This document shows, piece by piece, positions 32,993 to 42,354 of a DNA stretch of 64,000 bases. Within the stretch, counting starts at the first letter, position 1, and each line of letters starts with the position of its first letter. The DNA is from Neobacillus mesonae. Lineage in GTDB: Bacteria; Bacillota; Bacilli; Paenibacillales; Paenibacillaceae. The notes under the pieces were generated by a model. It was not told where the DNA came from and did no database searches. It saw nothing but the letters and a program-made list of their open reading frames with translations. The stretch spans positions 124,001-188,000 of the forward strand of contig JAMBOW010000006.1 of the NCBI GenBank assembly GCA_023715865.1, read 5' to 3'. A program made the translations under genes and the position numbers.

Positions 32993-35451
32993 GGAGCTTC
33001 AGGCATATCAGGGACGATAATTTCATGTGAATTTACTTGAAATTCATTTCTGGCAAAATCCTGATATCCGTTCATACTTAATCGGAATTTTCCAGGAAAA
33101 TGAAAATTGCGCTCTGCGATAGTTTGCTCGCTTAAAGTAATGATAATTTGATTGCTAGCATTAGGATCTATCTGATAATGGAAATCGTAATTCACGCTGT
33201 TCACAGAAGAGTTACCTCTTAATAGAACTGTATCTGTATCTAAATCCAGAAATTCACCAGAAGCGGAATACTCAAGCTGTATATTTCCTGTTTCAGAACT
33301 GAGTGGGAAAGGAGTATATATTGTTTCACTTATATTCACGGTGATCGTATTGCCGCTGTATGTGGCCGCTGTAACCGATGGAGACACATCGTCAACTGTT
33401 ACTGGGAGCAATACCTGCAACGGTTCTTGTTTTTCTTCCTGAAGTGTAAATACTAGCTTGGCACCCGTAGCATTAGTTAGGCCCTCTAACGGTGTAATTG
33501 TGAGTCCATTGTCTCCAGGTTCTACCTTAAGATCATCGGTAGTAGAGGTCACGGAAACTGTGGCCACCTGTTCTTCTCCTTCGTAAACACCGTAGTCTTG
33601 AGTTGCCGTGTTGTATGAGAAGTATTCGAAACTTTCTCCACGATTAACTTGAATAAGTTTCTTAATACTACGTTTGTCATAACCTTCTATTTGCGGATCA
33701 TTAGGAGAGATTGTAATTGCAGAGAGACTGCCTTCTAAAGAAGGATTCACAACAAATGATGCATTTTCTGCCAAAGACAGCTCTAGCGGCTGAATTTTTG
33801 ACTCTTTGAAATGGAATATAGCTTGGTCAAGTCTTGAAACGGCGTAGGATACTTCTGCATGAGCTGCCTCCACGTTGTCTTGAATGAGTTTTGCCGACGA
33901 GATAGCTTCTTCTAATAAAGCAGCTGCCCCCTCGGAATACTTTCCGGCAGTTGATCCGATTTCGGCATTGTTGTGAAGCGTTGTTGCTTCCGTAATCAGT
34001 GAGTTCAACATATCGGAAGTTGCTGAATAGACAACTTCATACTCATCTACAGCATCAGCTTTCTTTCCAAATAAGCTCTGGATGGCATGATCGTTCGAGT
34101 GAGGCTGATAGGATACGGTTAGTGATGCTCCTTCATATAAGGCATAAGGGAGAGAAATCATCACGTAGTTGCCCGTAACGGTTATATTTTCATCGTTAAG
34201 GATGACATACGGTCTAGCGTTTCCTGCGTGTTCCCTAACGGTAATATCCGGTTCCGATATCTCGGAAGGCGAGGCTGTAGGCACATGAGACGGATCGAGC
34301 TCTTCACTATAGCTCAATACAACTGTTCGCGGGCTGGTGAAATATATTGCTGTTTCCTGCATTTTAGAATCAACCAGCTCGATTGTTGTTAACGAGGGAG
34401 CAGATACATTACCAGCAGTATCCACTGCAATCGCCCGGTACAGGCCAGCGACAAGTCCCGTAGTGACAACTGACGTCTCGGAATTAGCGGAAGTAACCAC
34501 CGCCTTGTTTGCTTGGTGCTCTTCTACCAAAGCATTTAAACCTACAACTGTCGCTGGGATGCTTTGGAAGGGAACCAAATAGACTGTGCCTTTTTCAGTG
34601 CTTGTAACTGTAACGTTACCTCCAACAGCAACTGGTGAAGAAGACGTAATTGCAGCAGTTGGAGCACTAGTGTCTCTTTGAGAGCCGTTATTATCGCTGT
34701 TATTTCCGCTGCCACCGTTCCCTGAATTGCTTGGCGGAGTTATGGGTGGTGTTTCTGGCGTTTCTGTCGGAGGTTCAGGTACTTCGACCGGCTGGCCTGC
34801 ACTCTCTTCTCTTATCTTTTGCTGGGCTGTGAGGAACTTACTTGCAACTAAAGCCACTTGTTCCCGACTAGCATTTCCTTTTGGATTAAAAGTGCCGTTG
34901 TTGTTCCCTGTTAACAAGCCCAGCTCAACTGCAGCAGCTACTGAGTCTTTGGCGTAATTTGAGATAGACGAAGCGTCTGCAAATTTTAAAGTCGCTCCGT
35001 TGCCTGTTACGACATCATTACCCGCAGTATAGTTCAAAGCCCGGACAAATAAGACGGCCATATCCTGTCTAGATAGCGTCTGTCCGTAACCGAAAGTCCC
35101 GTTTCCTGTACCGTTGATTAACCCGGACTTAGCGGCAGCTTCAACATATTTGTAGGAGTAGCTGTTTGGGGGAATATCTAAGAACGTGCTGGAAGCTGGT
35201 GCGGAGTCTACATCCAATTTAAGTGATTTAGCTAGTATAATTGCGAAATCCTGCCTGGATATTTTTCCTGTAGGATCAAATTGGCCGTTGCCTTTTCCGT
35301 TAATAATTCCTGCATTCACGAGCTCATGAATGGCGTCTTTAGCAAATGATCCATTGATGTCCGTCAGTTCCGTTGAGGCGAAGACCGGCTGGATGCTTGC
35401 GCTGAGCAGCGCAGCGGTTGTCATGACTTTAACTAACAATTGCTTTTTCAA
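32989..35451 (-). CDS. SLH-domain surface protein with Ig-like and FIVAR-like regions
   Basis: An 820-residue exported protein. A signal peptide ends near ASTELTDI. Three SLH domains span about 27-205 (INGKGNGQFDPTGKISRQDF, INGTGNGTFGYGQTLSRQDM, LTGNNNGTFNPKGNASREQV). They bind pyruvylated wall polymer and anchor the protein to the wall (family knowledge). A Pro/Glu then Gly/Asn/Ser linker spans about 220-260, followed by beta-sandwich-like repeats. A helical FIVAR-like stretch lies around 480-545 (LLEEAISSAKLIQDNVEAAH), then more beta-rich sequence. Translation starts at TTG with GGGGGAA 6 nt upstream. No catalytic motif was found, so an adhesive or structural role is likely. Confidence 0.87.
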   Translation of the reverse strand: MKKQLLVKVMTTAALLSASIQPVFASTELTDINGSFAKDAIHELVNAGIINGKGNGQFDPTGKISRQDFAIILAKSLKLDVDSAPASSTFLDIPPNSYSYKYVEAAAKSGLINGTGNGTFGYGQTLSRQDMAVLFVRALNYTAGNDVVTGNGATLKFADASSISNYAKDSVAAAVELGLLTGNNNGTFNPKGNASREQVALVASKFLTAQQKIREESAGQPVEVPEPPTETPETPPITPPSNSGNGGSGNNSDNNGSQRDTSAPTAAITSSSPVAVGGNVTVTSTEKGTVYLVPFQSIPATVVGLNALVEEHQANKAVVTSANSETSVVTTGLVAGLYRAIAVDTAGNVSAPSLTTIELVDSKMQETAIYFTSPRTVVLSYSEELDPSHVPTASPSEISEPDITVREHAGNARPYVILNDENITVTGNYVMISLPYALYEGASLTVSYQPHSNDHAIQSLFGKKADAVDEYEVVYSATSDMLNSLITEATTLHNNAEIGSTAGKYSEGAAALLEEAISSAKLIQDNVEAAHAEVSYAVSRLDQAIFHFKESKIQPLELSLAENASFVVNPSLEGSLSAITISPNDPQIEGYDKRSIKKLIQVNRGESFEYFSYNTATQDYGVYEGEEQVATVSVTSTTDDLKVEPGDNGLTITPLEGLTNATGAKLVFTLQEEKQEPLQVLLPVTVDDVSPSVTAATYSGNTITVNISETIYTPFPLSSETGNIQLEYSASGEFLDLDTDTVLLRGNSSVNSVNYDFHYQIDPNASNQIIITLSEQTIAERNFHFPGKFRLSMNGYQDFARNEFQVNSHEIIVPDMPEAP

Positions 35452-35583
35452 AAAAGTTCCCCCTGTATTTGGCTATTAAGCTCTGATAGAAGGCCGGTCA
35501 TGCCAGTTCCATTTATCATGCTGTTCTAGTTATTTCGTCATTTTTTAAGATGAAATGTATAGGGGAAATAAAAAATAGCAAGT

Positions 35584-35607
35584 AAAAAGCCCGCTGCTCG
35601 CGGGCTC
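35584..35607 (-). terminator. intrinsic terminator of the sulfurtransferase gene
   Basis: AGCCCGC-GAGCA-GCGGGCT then TTTTTACTT on the minus strand, just after the stop. Confidence 0.85.
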
Positions 35608-35615
35608 GTTAAAAC

Positions 35616-36461
35616 TTATTCTTCTCCTGTTGCCACCGGGTTCTCCTCATGGCTGATCCAGTCGCTCCAGCTTCCCGCATATAGTTTCACGCGGTTAAAT
35701 CCGGCCTCCTGCAGCGCCAGCACATTAGGGCAAGCGGTAACTCCAGAGCCGCAGTAGACGATAATGTCCTGATCTTTATCAAATGTGTTGAAACGGCTGC
35801 CTAGCTCATCCTCTGATTTGATCTTGGTAGTGCCTTCTTGAAGATTCTCCTTCCAAAACATCGAGACAGCACCTGGAATATGACCTGCTTTCTTATCCAA
35901 AGGCTCTACCTCGCCAAGGTATCTAGGGTATTCCCGCGAATCGATTAATACTGCTGCACCGGTAGTTGAAGCATTACGAACTTCCTCTATATCCGCAATC
36001 AGGTGAGTTTGAATGTGAGGCGTGTAGGATGCCGGTATCTGAATCGGAACCTCGGAGCTTACCGGAAAGCCTGCTGCCTGCCATGCCGAGAAGCCTTCGT
36101 CCATGACATATACCTGCTCATGTCCTAAGTAACGCATCAGCCACCAAAATCTTGAAGCCATGGCACCGCCTTGATCATCGTAAGCTACAATTCGGGTCTC
36201 ATTGCTGATACCTGCTTTACGGATTCGTTCCGTCAACTGTTCTAGATCCGGCAGAGGATGGCGCCCCCCATTTCCGCTCGCTTGAACCGGTGAAGACAAA
36301 TCTTGTTCCAAATCAAAATAAACAGCGCCCGGAATATGGCTTTCAGTAAAAGCCTGTCTGCCGGATTCCGGCTGACCCAGGGCAAAACGGCAGTCGACAA
36401 TAGCGACATCCGATTCATACATACGGGCTAACACCCATTTCGTGGATACGATAAATTTCAT
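35616..36461 (-). CDS. two-domain rhodanese sulfurtransferase
   Basis: A 281-residue enzyme. ATG 36461 (MKFIVSTKWVLARM) has GGTGAT 6 nt upstream; a TTG six bases earlier is unlikely. It has two rhodanese domains: an inactive N-terminal one (VDCRFALGQPESGRQAFTES, HIPGAVYFDLEQDLS) and a catalytic C-terminal one with the active cysteine in IIVYCGSGVTACPNVLAL. The CGSGVTA loop is the form typical of 3-mercaptopyruvate sulfurtransferases, whereas thiosulfate sulfurtransferases usually have CRKGVTA. It moves sulfane sulfur to cyanide or thiols. Confidence 0.92.
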   Translation of the reverse strand: MKFIVSTKWVLARMYESDVAIVDCRFALGQPESGRQAFTESHIPGAVYFDLEQDLSSPVQASGNGGRHPLPDLEQLTERIRKAGISNETRIVAYDDQGGAMASRFWWLMRYLGHEQVYVMDEGFSAWQAAGFPVSSEVPIQIPASYTPHIQTHLIADIEEVRNASTTGAAVLIDSREYPRYLGEVEPLDKKAGHIPGAVSMFWKENLQEGTTKIKSEDELGSRFNTFDKDQDIIVYCGSGVTACPNVLALQEAGFNRVKLYAGSWSDWISHEENPVATGEE

Positions 36462-36998
36462 GATCAAATCACCGCTCTTTTTATGGAATATTTTAATTAA
36501 ATGTGTAAGTACAGTTACGAAATAAGCCTAGCTGTATTTTACTTTAAATAAAGCCCGGCGCCAAACAGCATTTCTAATTACAGAGCCTGAAAATCTTCTC
36601 AACCTTGGTTCTCAAATCTATAGATAGGGACCCAGGAATAAAAGAGTAGATAGATTTCGTAATTGTGTAATTTATAAAAAGGATAACTTTCTTTGTTAAG
36701 ATTTTTTTCAGGAGGAAAGTACATTAAACTCCAATAACAATGGACTGCAGCAAGGCATTAAATCCCTTTGTTTAGGCAGTTCTAGGATAGTGGACACGAT
36801 GTAATGATAAAGCTGGTTTTTGAGGAATTTAAAATCCTACTTGACCTTTTCTTTTGTGTTTAAATTGGCTTGTATTTATGCTTCTTCCTGCTACATAGTA
36901 AATATTGCTCAAATTTGGTGTATATAACGATAGGCAGTCAAAATCCAATTATAATAGTTTATTAGACACTGGATGAATTATAGGAGGAAAGAAAAGCA
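36462..36998. other. 537-bp intergenic region
   Basis: Divergent from the sulfurtransferase and upstream of the SUFU gene. It is AT-rich with scattered promoter-like words (TATAAT at about 36951) and an isolated GGAGGAAAG near 36713 that leads into no sustained frame. No gene or clear RNA was found. Confidence 0.45.
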
Positions 36999-38084
36999 AT
37001 GAATGACGAAACAAACAAGGAGACAAACGAAGAGATGGATCACGCACCCGGATGGGATGCTATAGATGAAGCTTTGAAGCCTATTTACGGAGAACAGGAG
37101 CCAAAGCATTACGGAACATTACTTCCTTACTCTCTTGGCGGGAACGATCCCCTCGATGGACTCAGCGCTTATAAGTCAGAGTGCGGGGGTCCGCATTGGC
37201 ACATTGTAACGTATGGCTTTTCTGAGTTGTATGCGAAGGAATCCGAAAATACCGAGGAGAGCGGTTTTGGATTTGAGCTGACTTTCAGGGTTGCACGTGA
37301 CGAAACTGAGGAGGTGCCCCCGGCCTGGGCGCTTAACCTGCTGCAAAATATGGGCAGATACGTGTTCGGCAGCGGGAATGTATTTAAACCGGGAGATTAT
37401 TTGGATGCGAATGGACCGATTTGCTTGGGGGCAGACACACTGCTTACTGCACTTGCGTTTACGCACGATCCGGAGCTTCTTCCAATCGATACACCCAATG
37501 GAAGAGTGGAGTTTATCCAAATGACAGGTATAACGGGTGACGAGCTGGACGCCATGATGACATGGAATACACTTGGGGTGCTGTCAGCAGGACTTTCCCA
37601 TTTGCCGTATTACATAACAGAGCTGTCCCGAAGCTCGCTTCTGGATATTTCTGAGGTAGCGGATGCCGTGAACAAAGGAATGGCAGAAGAAGGTTCAAGC
37701 ACTGGTTTCCTGTTCGTAGATTCACTAGATTGGATGCCGCAGGAGAAGAAGCTGTTCAAAAAGACGCCAGCCAAATTAACCATCGGGGCAAAGCAGGCGG
37801 AAATCGTGGGTAAACTGCTCCAAGGCAGAATAGGAAAAGGGAAGACGCTCAGATTGCTGAGCCAGGATATTCAAGTTGTGTTTGAACCGGGAGATAAAGC
37901 AGGCTACAAAGAAGGGGAAGACAATATTACCATTACACTGAATGAGCAGGCCGTAGCAGAGCTTACGCCAAAGCTTGTGCCTAAAGAAAGTTCAGTCCAA
38001 ATTACTTCTGTAAATATTGTTTTGGAAATTATAAAAACACTAATCCGAGACAGTGAAGGCAGCATCGTTGGAACTATTGGATAA
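36999..38084 (+). CDS. suppressor-of-fused (SUFU) domain protein
   Basis: A 361-residue soluble, acidic protein. The SUFU core covers about 20-200: GWDAIDEALKPIYGEQEPKH, LDGLSAYKSECGGPHWHIVT, FELTFRVARDETEEVPPAWA, NLLQNMGRYVFGSGN and NGRVEFIQMTGITGDEL are all characteristic. The C-terminal 130 residues (KLTIGAKQAEIVGKLLQGRI onward) form an extension seen in longer bacterial members. Bacterial SUFU proteins are proposed immunity proteins of polymorphic toxin systems (comparative genomics). AGGAGG precedes the ATG. Confidence 0.9.
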   Translation: MNDETNKETNEEMDHAPGWDAIDEALKPIYGEQEPKHYGTLLPYSLGGNDPLDGLSAYKSECGGPHWHIVTYGFSELYAKESENTEESGFGFELTFRVARDETEEVPPAWALNLLQNMGRYVFGSGNVFKPGDYLDANGPICLGADTLLTALAFTHDPELLPIDTPNGRVEFIQMTGITGDELDAMMTWNTLGVLSAGLSHLPYYITELSRSSLLDISEVADAVNKGMAEEGSSTGFLFVDSLDWMPQEKKLFKKTPAKLTIGAKQAEIVGKLLQGRIGKGKTLRLLSQDIQVVFEPGDKAGYKEGEDNITITLNEQAVAELTPKLVPKESSVQITSVNIVLEIIKTLIRDSEGSIVGTIG

Positions 38085-38172
38085 AGGTAAAATCCAAACA
38101 AAGTAGTACACGCATATTCTTTATTAGGGAAATGTCATCGTCTTTTTTGGTAAACCGAGAGGAGTTTTTACA

Positions 38173-38904
38173 ATGAAAAAGCTGGCGGCTTTTCCACTGG
38201 CTATAGCATTAACGGTGTCGGGAGCAGCTGGAGTCTTAGCTTCGGCATCAGTTACCGCGGATGCTGCGGCGGCTAAGGAATGGGTTCAAATATCAGAGCG
38301 AATTACTTATTACGGGGAAGTAAAAGACGGTGTCCCTCATGGCTCGGGAACGATAAAATGGGGAAATGGCAAACAGTATTCGGGTCAATTCGCTCTTGGC
38401 AAACGCTCTGGTACGGGGAAGTACATCAATGAGTATGTCCAGGAAGGCGAGCTGCATAAAGTGGTTTACAGCGGGGATTGGAAAAATGACAAGATGGATG
38501 GAAAGGGTACGCAGACTCACAAAATATCGCTTGAGGATGGAACCGTTCAGTCTCATCAGATTCAAAACGGTATATTTACAAGCAATCAATTCGGAAGCGG
38601 TTATGATGTCATTCATGCCCTTGCTGATCCGGATTTCAGCTTTACATACAAGAATGGAGAAGAGTCCATCGCGATTTTGGGCAGCAATGTAAATATGAGG
38701 GCTTCCTGGCAAAAAGGTCAAATGTTCAGCGCAGTTTATAAAAAGGGTTCTGTTGTTAAGGAATACTCCATCTTTCCAGGAGAGACCAAGGCAGAGGAGC
38801 GGAGAAACGCAGCGGCTTTAAAATATTTGCAAAGCATCAAATCTAAAGTTAGTCCGCATCTTGAAGAATTCGAACGCTTATCCAGGCTCGTTCCATTACG
38901 CTAA
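38173..38904 (+). CDS. secreted MORN-repeat protein
   Basis: A 243-residue protein with a clear signal peptide (MKKLAAFPLAIALTVSGAAG, cleavage near ASA). MORN-type repeats follow: YYGEVKDGVPHGSGTIKWGN, YSGQFALGKRSGTGKYI and YSGDWKNDKMDGKGTQTHK, each with the G-x-G-x-Y/W-x-G-D pattern. The C-terminal half is unique, with no recognised enzyme. MORN repeats form beta-sheets that bind membranes or proteins. AGAGGAG precedes the ATG. It follows the SUFU gene at 88 bp and may be co-transcribed. Confidence 0.87.
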   Translation: MKKLAAFPLAIALTVSGAAGVLASASVTADAAAAKEWVQISERITYYGEVKDGVPHGSGTIKWGNGKQYSGQFALGKRSGTGKYINEYVQEGELHKVVYSGDWKNDKMDGKGTQTHKISLEDGTVQSHQIQNGIFTSNQFGSGYDVIHALADPDFSFTYKNGEESIAILGSNVNMRASWQKGQMFSAVYKKGSVVKEYSIFPGETKAEERRNAAALKYLQSIKSKVSPHLEEFERLSRLVPLR

Positions 38905-38985
38905 TCGATTTAGTTAGAGAAATAACAAATACAAGCAGGGTTGCGGAGGATGAATGCATCGGTTACTTAAAGGTGGGATGAAATA

Positions 38986-39639
38986 ATGGGATATTTGACG
39001 ATCAAGGAATTGCTTCACAGTGAAGACCATGCTTGGGAAGAGCTTAAGGGCGTGCTGGATCAGGGCAAGAACGGGAGTGTAATTATAACATCAGAACATG
39101 AGACAGGGGCAGATGCGCTATACCGTTTGCAGGTCAGTACCAAGTCCTATTTAGGAGCCGTTGCATATGAAACGGCGGGCATCCTGTTCGACCATGGGTG
39201 GATTACCCTGCTTGGCGCAGGGGGCGAAGGTATATATGGAAGTCTCCCCTACTGGAACGGGCTTCTGGACAGAGAGGGTGTACCGGCACTCGAAGGGATG
39301 CTGCTTGTGGGATACGATGCAGCGGGAGGCTTTTTCGCTCTGAACATCGGCCGATTTGGAAATGACGGACATGTTTATTATTTTGCCCCCGATACGCTGG
39401 AATGGGAATCCATGGATCTGGCGTATTCCGGTTTTGTAGGCTGGCTGGCGGACGGTGACCTGGACAGATACTACGAGACCTTTCGCTGGCAAGGCTGGGA
39501 GGAGGATTCAAGTCAGCTTCAGCCTGGTGAGGTATTTGCTTATTATCCGCCCCTTTGGACTAAGGAAGGCAGCGGAGCCAGCAGCAGCAGAGCGAAGGTT
39601 TCAGCAAGAGAAGCTTGGAATACAGCTCTGAATGCCTAA
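38986..39639 (+). CDS. DUF2625-like protein
   Basis: A 217-residue soluble protein. The segments LGAVAYETAGILFDHGWITL, GGFFALNIGRFG, VYYFAPDTLEWESMDLAYS and LDRYYETFRWQGWEED match what I know of the DUF2625 family, whose function is unknown but whose genes often occur with immunity-type proteins. The C-terminal tail is Ser/Ala-rich. AAGGTGGGA precedes the ATG. Confidence 0.8.
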   Translation: MGYLTIKELLHSEDHAWEELKGVLDQGKNGSVIITSEHETGADALYRLQVSTKSYLGAVAYETAGILFDHGWITLLGAGGEGIYGSLPYWNGLLDREGVPALEGMLLVGYDAAGGFFALNIGRFGNDGHVYYFAPDTLEWESMDLAYSGFVGWLADGDLDRYYETFRWQGWEEDSSQLQPGEVFAYYPPLWTKEGSGASSSRAKVSAREAWNTALNA

Positions 39640-39674
39640 GATAGCTTGACGATGAGGTTACAGGAGGAAATGTT

Positions 39675-40349
39675 ATGATGTCAGAAATAATCTCAGCGCT
39701 TCCAGGGTTAGAGGGCTTGAAAAAAAGGATGATGATTCTTGCCGCCTTGGATACTATTTTAAGTGATGAGGATTGGCTGAGGGTACATCGTTATAAAAGG
39801 AACTGGGAGCCGAATGCGGAGCTGGGCACCATTGATAATGGGGCAGGCGACCATCTATATGTGCTCTTCACTTTAGATGGTGCATTAATGAAGGGATTTG
39901 ACCATGAATCTCCTATGAGTCCGCACGCCAGAGACGACGGCGAGGTATGGCCGGGGATGTATGCCGGGGTCCCTGAACCACTCATAGGCGTGCTGCAGAC
40001 GAGTCAGGATGAGCTTGAGCCGGAAGATGTCACTTTTTGTCTGTGGCAAGATAAGGGCGAATCTTTTTGGAGCTTTGGAAACCTTCTTGATACGGATGAA
40101 CTGGATGAGGAGGAAAAAGACGGGGGTGCGGATTTCCTGCTTGGATATTTGGAAGATACGCCGGAGGCTTATACGGAATGGGCCACGGATTATTACACGG
40201 ACCAAGTCATTTCACTTGATGCCGTTCGGCGTATCTTTGAAGCTGAATCGATTGATGAACGATGCATTTTTGATTTGAATCCGCAGCGAAATGTGCAGGA
40301 AGTGTTTGACGAGCTCGAATCTATCGGGATTCCAGTGATAAGAAACTGA
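39675..40349 (+). CDS. uncharacterised acidic cytoplasmic protein
   Basis: A 224-residue protein, no signal peptide or membrane helix. AGGAGG precedes a double ATG. It begins MMSEIISALPGLEGLKKRMM, is rich in Asp/Glu (LDTDELDEEEKDGGAD near residue 138) and Trp, and has a compact alpha/beta outline. I do not recognise the family. Its position between DUF2625-like and SUKH genes, 35 bp after the former, suggests an immunity-type protein (inference). Confidence 0.75.
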   Translation: MMSEIISALPGLEGLKKRMMILAALDTILSDEDWLRVHRYKRNWEPNAELGTIDNGAGDHLYVLFTLDGALMKGFDHESPMSPHARDDGEVWPGMYAGVPEPLIGVLQTSQDELEPEDVTFCLWQDKGESFWSFGNLLDTDELDEEEKDGGADFLLGYLEDTPEAYTEWATDYYTDQVISLDAVRRIFEAESIDERCIFDLNPQRNVQEVFDELESIGIPVIRN

Positions 40350-40424
40350 TCATGCAGGTAGGGATTGTACACGATAATGGTGTACGCGAATCACTGCAAA
40401 TCATCTGCGAGTATATCCTGCTGA

Positions 40425-40451
40425 AATAAGCCGCCATACTGGCGGCTTATT
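40425..40451. terminator. bidirectional intrinsic terminator
   Basis: AATAAGCCGCC-ATACT-GGCGGCTTATT, an 11-bp perfect stem between convergent genes. Confidence 0.85.
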
Positions 40452-40461
40452 ATTTGTATCC

Positions 40462-41571
40462 TTATGCAGACTTCTGAGGCGGCTCGGGCTCTGAATTCTT
40501 CCAGGTGATTTGATGCTGGGTATGGCTTAGCTGTTCGTAAAAGAGCAGCGGATCTTTAGCGAATAACCGGCGCAGCAGGTGAATGGCAAACCAGGCATCC
40601 ATTATAAACACTAAAAAGGCAAGCAGGGTTGTTCCGTAAGAAGGAAGGTCAGCCGTCACAAGAGTCAGATTTAATCCGAAAAAGATCCAGTACAGAAGTC
40701 CATACCTGATTATAAGGCCTGTGAACTTCAGCTTGCCTTCATCTCCAGTCAAATGAATGCGAACGAGCCATTTACCAAAGGTTCGCCCTCTGTTGAAGAA
40801 TGGCAGAATTATAAAGTAAATACCTGTGACGATCCAAAAGGCAGCGGAAATGTTGAGAAGGACGGCGATATTTACAAGTACCAGACAAATGAACCCGTCA
40901 AACAGCAAAGCCACAGCACGTCTCGTATAAGATACACGTTTGCTGGCAACGTCCACTTCCTTATCAAGATGCTCAATCCGGGGCAGCAGGCCGGAGAACC
41001 ATTCCGCAAGCAGATATCCGATCATTCCGCCAAGCGTATTCATCATTAGATCATCCACATCAAATACACGGTAAGGGTGATCATAGAATCCGAATATCCC
41101 TGTCAGCTGTGTAATTTCAAAGGATAAGGACAGAAGGAAAGACAGCAGAATACCGCGAATCCAGCTTGCCCGGAAATAATAACGCAAAAAAAGACCGAAC
41201 GGCACAGTCAAGAAAATGTTAAAGACGACCTGAAGAAAGGCTCTTTCCGTAAGCAGTTTCCAGTATGTGCCTGCGTCATGGGCAGAGACGTTCGTTTCTT
41301 TCAGGATGTCCTGAATGAAGTTAAACGGGATAAGCTGATACGGATTTCCGGCCAAGGCTTCATTATGCCGCGATGCCGGCAGCGGAAGCAGAACGAGAAA
41401 ATACGCATTCATTAAATAGAGCAGCATCAGATATAGCATGATGGCCCTTACCTTATTGATATAGCCGTGTTTGCGGTACTGCACGATGAGAAAGGGAAGC
41501 GTAAAAAACAGGGCAGCTATAGGAAACGTCAAGAAGGCGTAGGAGATCGGAAATAGATAGGATTGAAACAT
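40462..41571 (-). CDS. VanZ-RDD fusion membrane protein
   Basis: A 369-residue membrane protein. Residues 1-195 are a VanZ domain (five helices; LIPFNFIQDIL, FNIFLTVPFGLFLRYYF and the acidic SFEITQLTGIF plus DVDDLMMNTLGGMIG). Residues 213-345 are an RDD domain (YTRRAVALLFDGFICLVLVN with the R-x-x-A-x-x-x-D signature, then GRTFGKWLVRIHLTG). VanZ-family proteins modestly raise teicoplanin tolerance by an unknown route; RDD domains are linked to ion transport (family knowledge). This fusion recurs in Bacillota. Confidence 0.9.
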   Translation of the reverse strand: MFQSYLFPISYAFLTFPIAALFFTLPFLIVQYRKHGYINKVRAIMLYLMLLYLMNAYFLVLLPLPASRHNEALAGNPYQLIPFNFIQDILKETNVSAHDAGTYWKLLTERAFLQVVFNIFLTVPFGLFLRYYFRASWIRGILLSFLLSLSFEITQLTGIFGFYDHPYRVFDVDDLMMNTLGGMIGYLLAEWFSGLLPRIEHLDKEVDVASKRVSYTRRAVALLFDGFICLVLVNIAVLLNISAAFWIVTGIYFIILPFFNRGRTFGKWLVRIHLTGDEGKLKFTGLIIRYGLLYWIFFGLNLTLVTADLPSYGTTLLAFLVFIMDAWFAIHLLRRLFAKDPLLFYEQLSHTQHQITWKNSEPEPPQKSA

Positions 41572-41681
41572 GAAAGCACCTGCCTATGTAAGATTTATCA
41601 TATGGTGTTGAACGATCATGCTATTTTAACCTGAATAGGAGCCTGTAATAGTTACATTTTTTTAATAATATAAGCGGTTTT

Positions 41682-41751
41682 AGAAGGAGGCCATATCCAT
41701 ATGAACCGGATGGAGGTCGGCAAGAGCAAGGAACTAGTGGAAGGATGTTAA
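41682..41751 (+). other. strong ribosome binding site with 16-codon ORF ahead of the SUKH gene
   Basis: AGAAGGAGG (41682-41690) and a 10-nt gap lead to ATG 41701 and MNRMEVGKSKELVEGC ending at 41751. The SUKH frame begins 16 nt later in a different phase without a site of its own. It is either a leader peptide or the split N-terminus of the SUKH gene. Confidence 0.5.
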
Positions 41752-41767
41752 CATTAACATAAAGCTT

Positions 41768-42328
41768 TTGAGTATACGAACGAAAATGAAAATGGGGTTT
41801 CAAGGAATCCGCTTTGGGTCACCCCTGACCGATGATGAACTGGATGCGGCAGAGTCTAGGTATCAGCTTGTCTTCCCAAAGGAATTACGCGCTTTCTATA
41901 AACAGGTGATGCCGATCGGGAACTCTTTTCCTAATTGGAGAAGCAAGCATTCCCGTGATATGGTGCAAATCCGCCGCATGCTGGATTGGCCGCTGGAAGG
42001 AATTCTGTTTGACGTGAAGGAGAATGAGTTCTGGCTGCCCGGATGGGGAGATAGACCAAAGGAGTCACTGGAAGCAGAGCGGATATGCAGTGAAATGTAT
42101 ATGAACGCACCGCAGCTTATTCCAATATACGGACATCGTTATCTGCCAGCTGAGCCCGGAGAAGGAAGTCCTGTCCTGTCTGTGTATCAAACGGATATTA
42201 TTTATTACGGAGCCAATTTAATGGAATACTTCGAAGTGGAATTCGGAAGCAGAACCTATGAGCAGATTAGCTGGGATCGGATAAAAGCACCGAGATTTTG
42301 GGATGAAATCATCGATTCTTATCAGTAG
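41768..42328 (+). CDS. SMI1/KNR4 (SUKH) family protein
   Basis: About 180 residues; the start is uncertain (TTG 41768, ATG 41786 or ATG 41792; none has a good site). The SUKH signature is plain: IRFGSPLTDDELDAAESRYQ then LVFPKELRAFYKQVMPIGN, followed by LEGILFDVKENEFWLPGWGD and LIPIYGHRYLPAEP. SUKH proteins are the commonest immunity superfamily of bacterial toxin systems and bind nuclease or deaminase toxin domains (comparative genomics). No toxin gene is visible nearby. Confidence 0.85.
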   Translation: MSIRTKMKMGFQGIRFGSPLTDDELDAAESRYQLVFPKELRAFYKQVMPIGNSFPNWRSKHSRDMVQIRRMLDWPLEGILFDVKENEFWLPGWGDRPKESLEAERICSEMYMNAPQLIPIYGHRYLPAEPGEGSPVLSVYQTDIIYYGANLMEYFEVEFGSRTYEQISWDRIKAPRFWDEIIDSYQ

Positions 42329-42354
42329 ACATGATAAGTTAGTCTAAGTGCAGA

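Noticed and set aside
40352..40429. 25-codon ORF MQVGIVHDNG... between a gene end and a terminator
   Set aside because: No ribosome binding site, and its stop runs into the terminator stem; probably chance.
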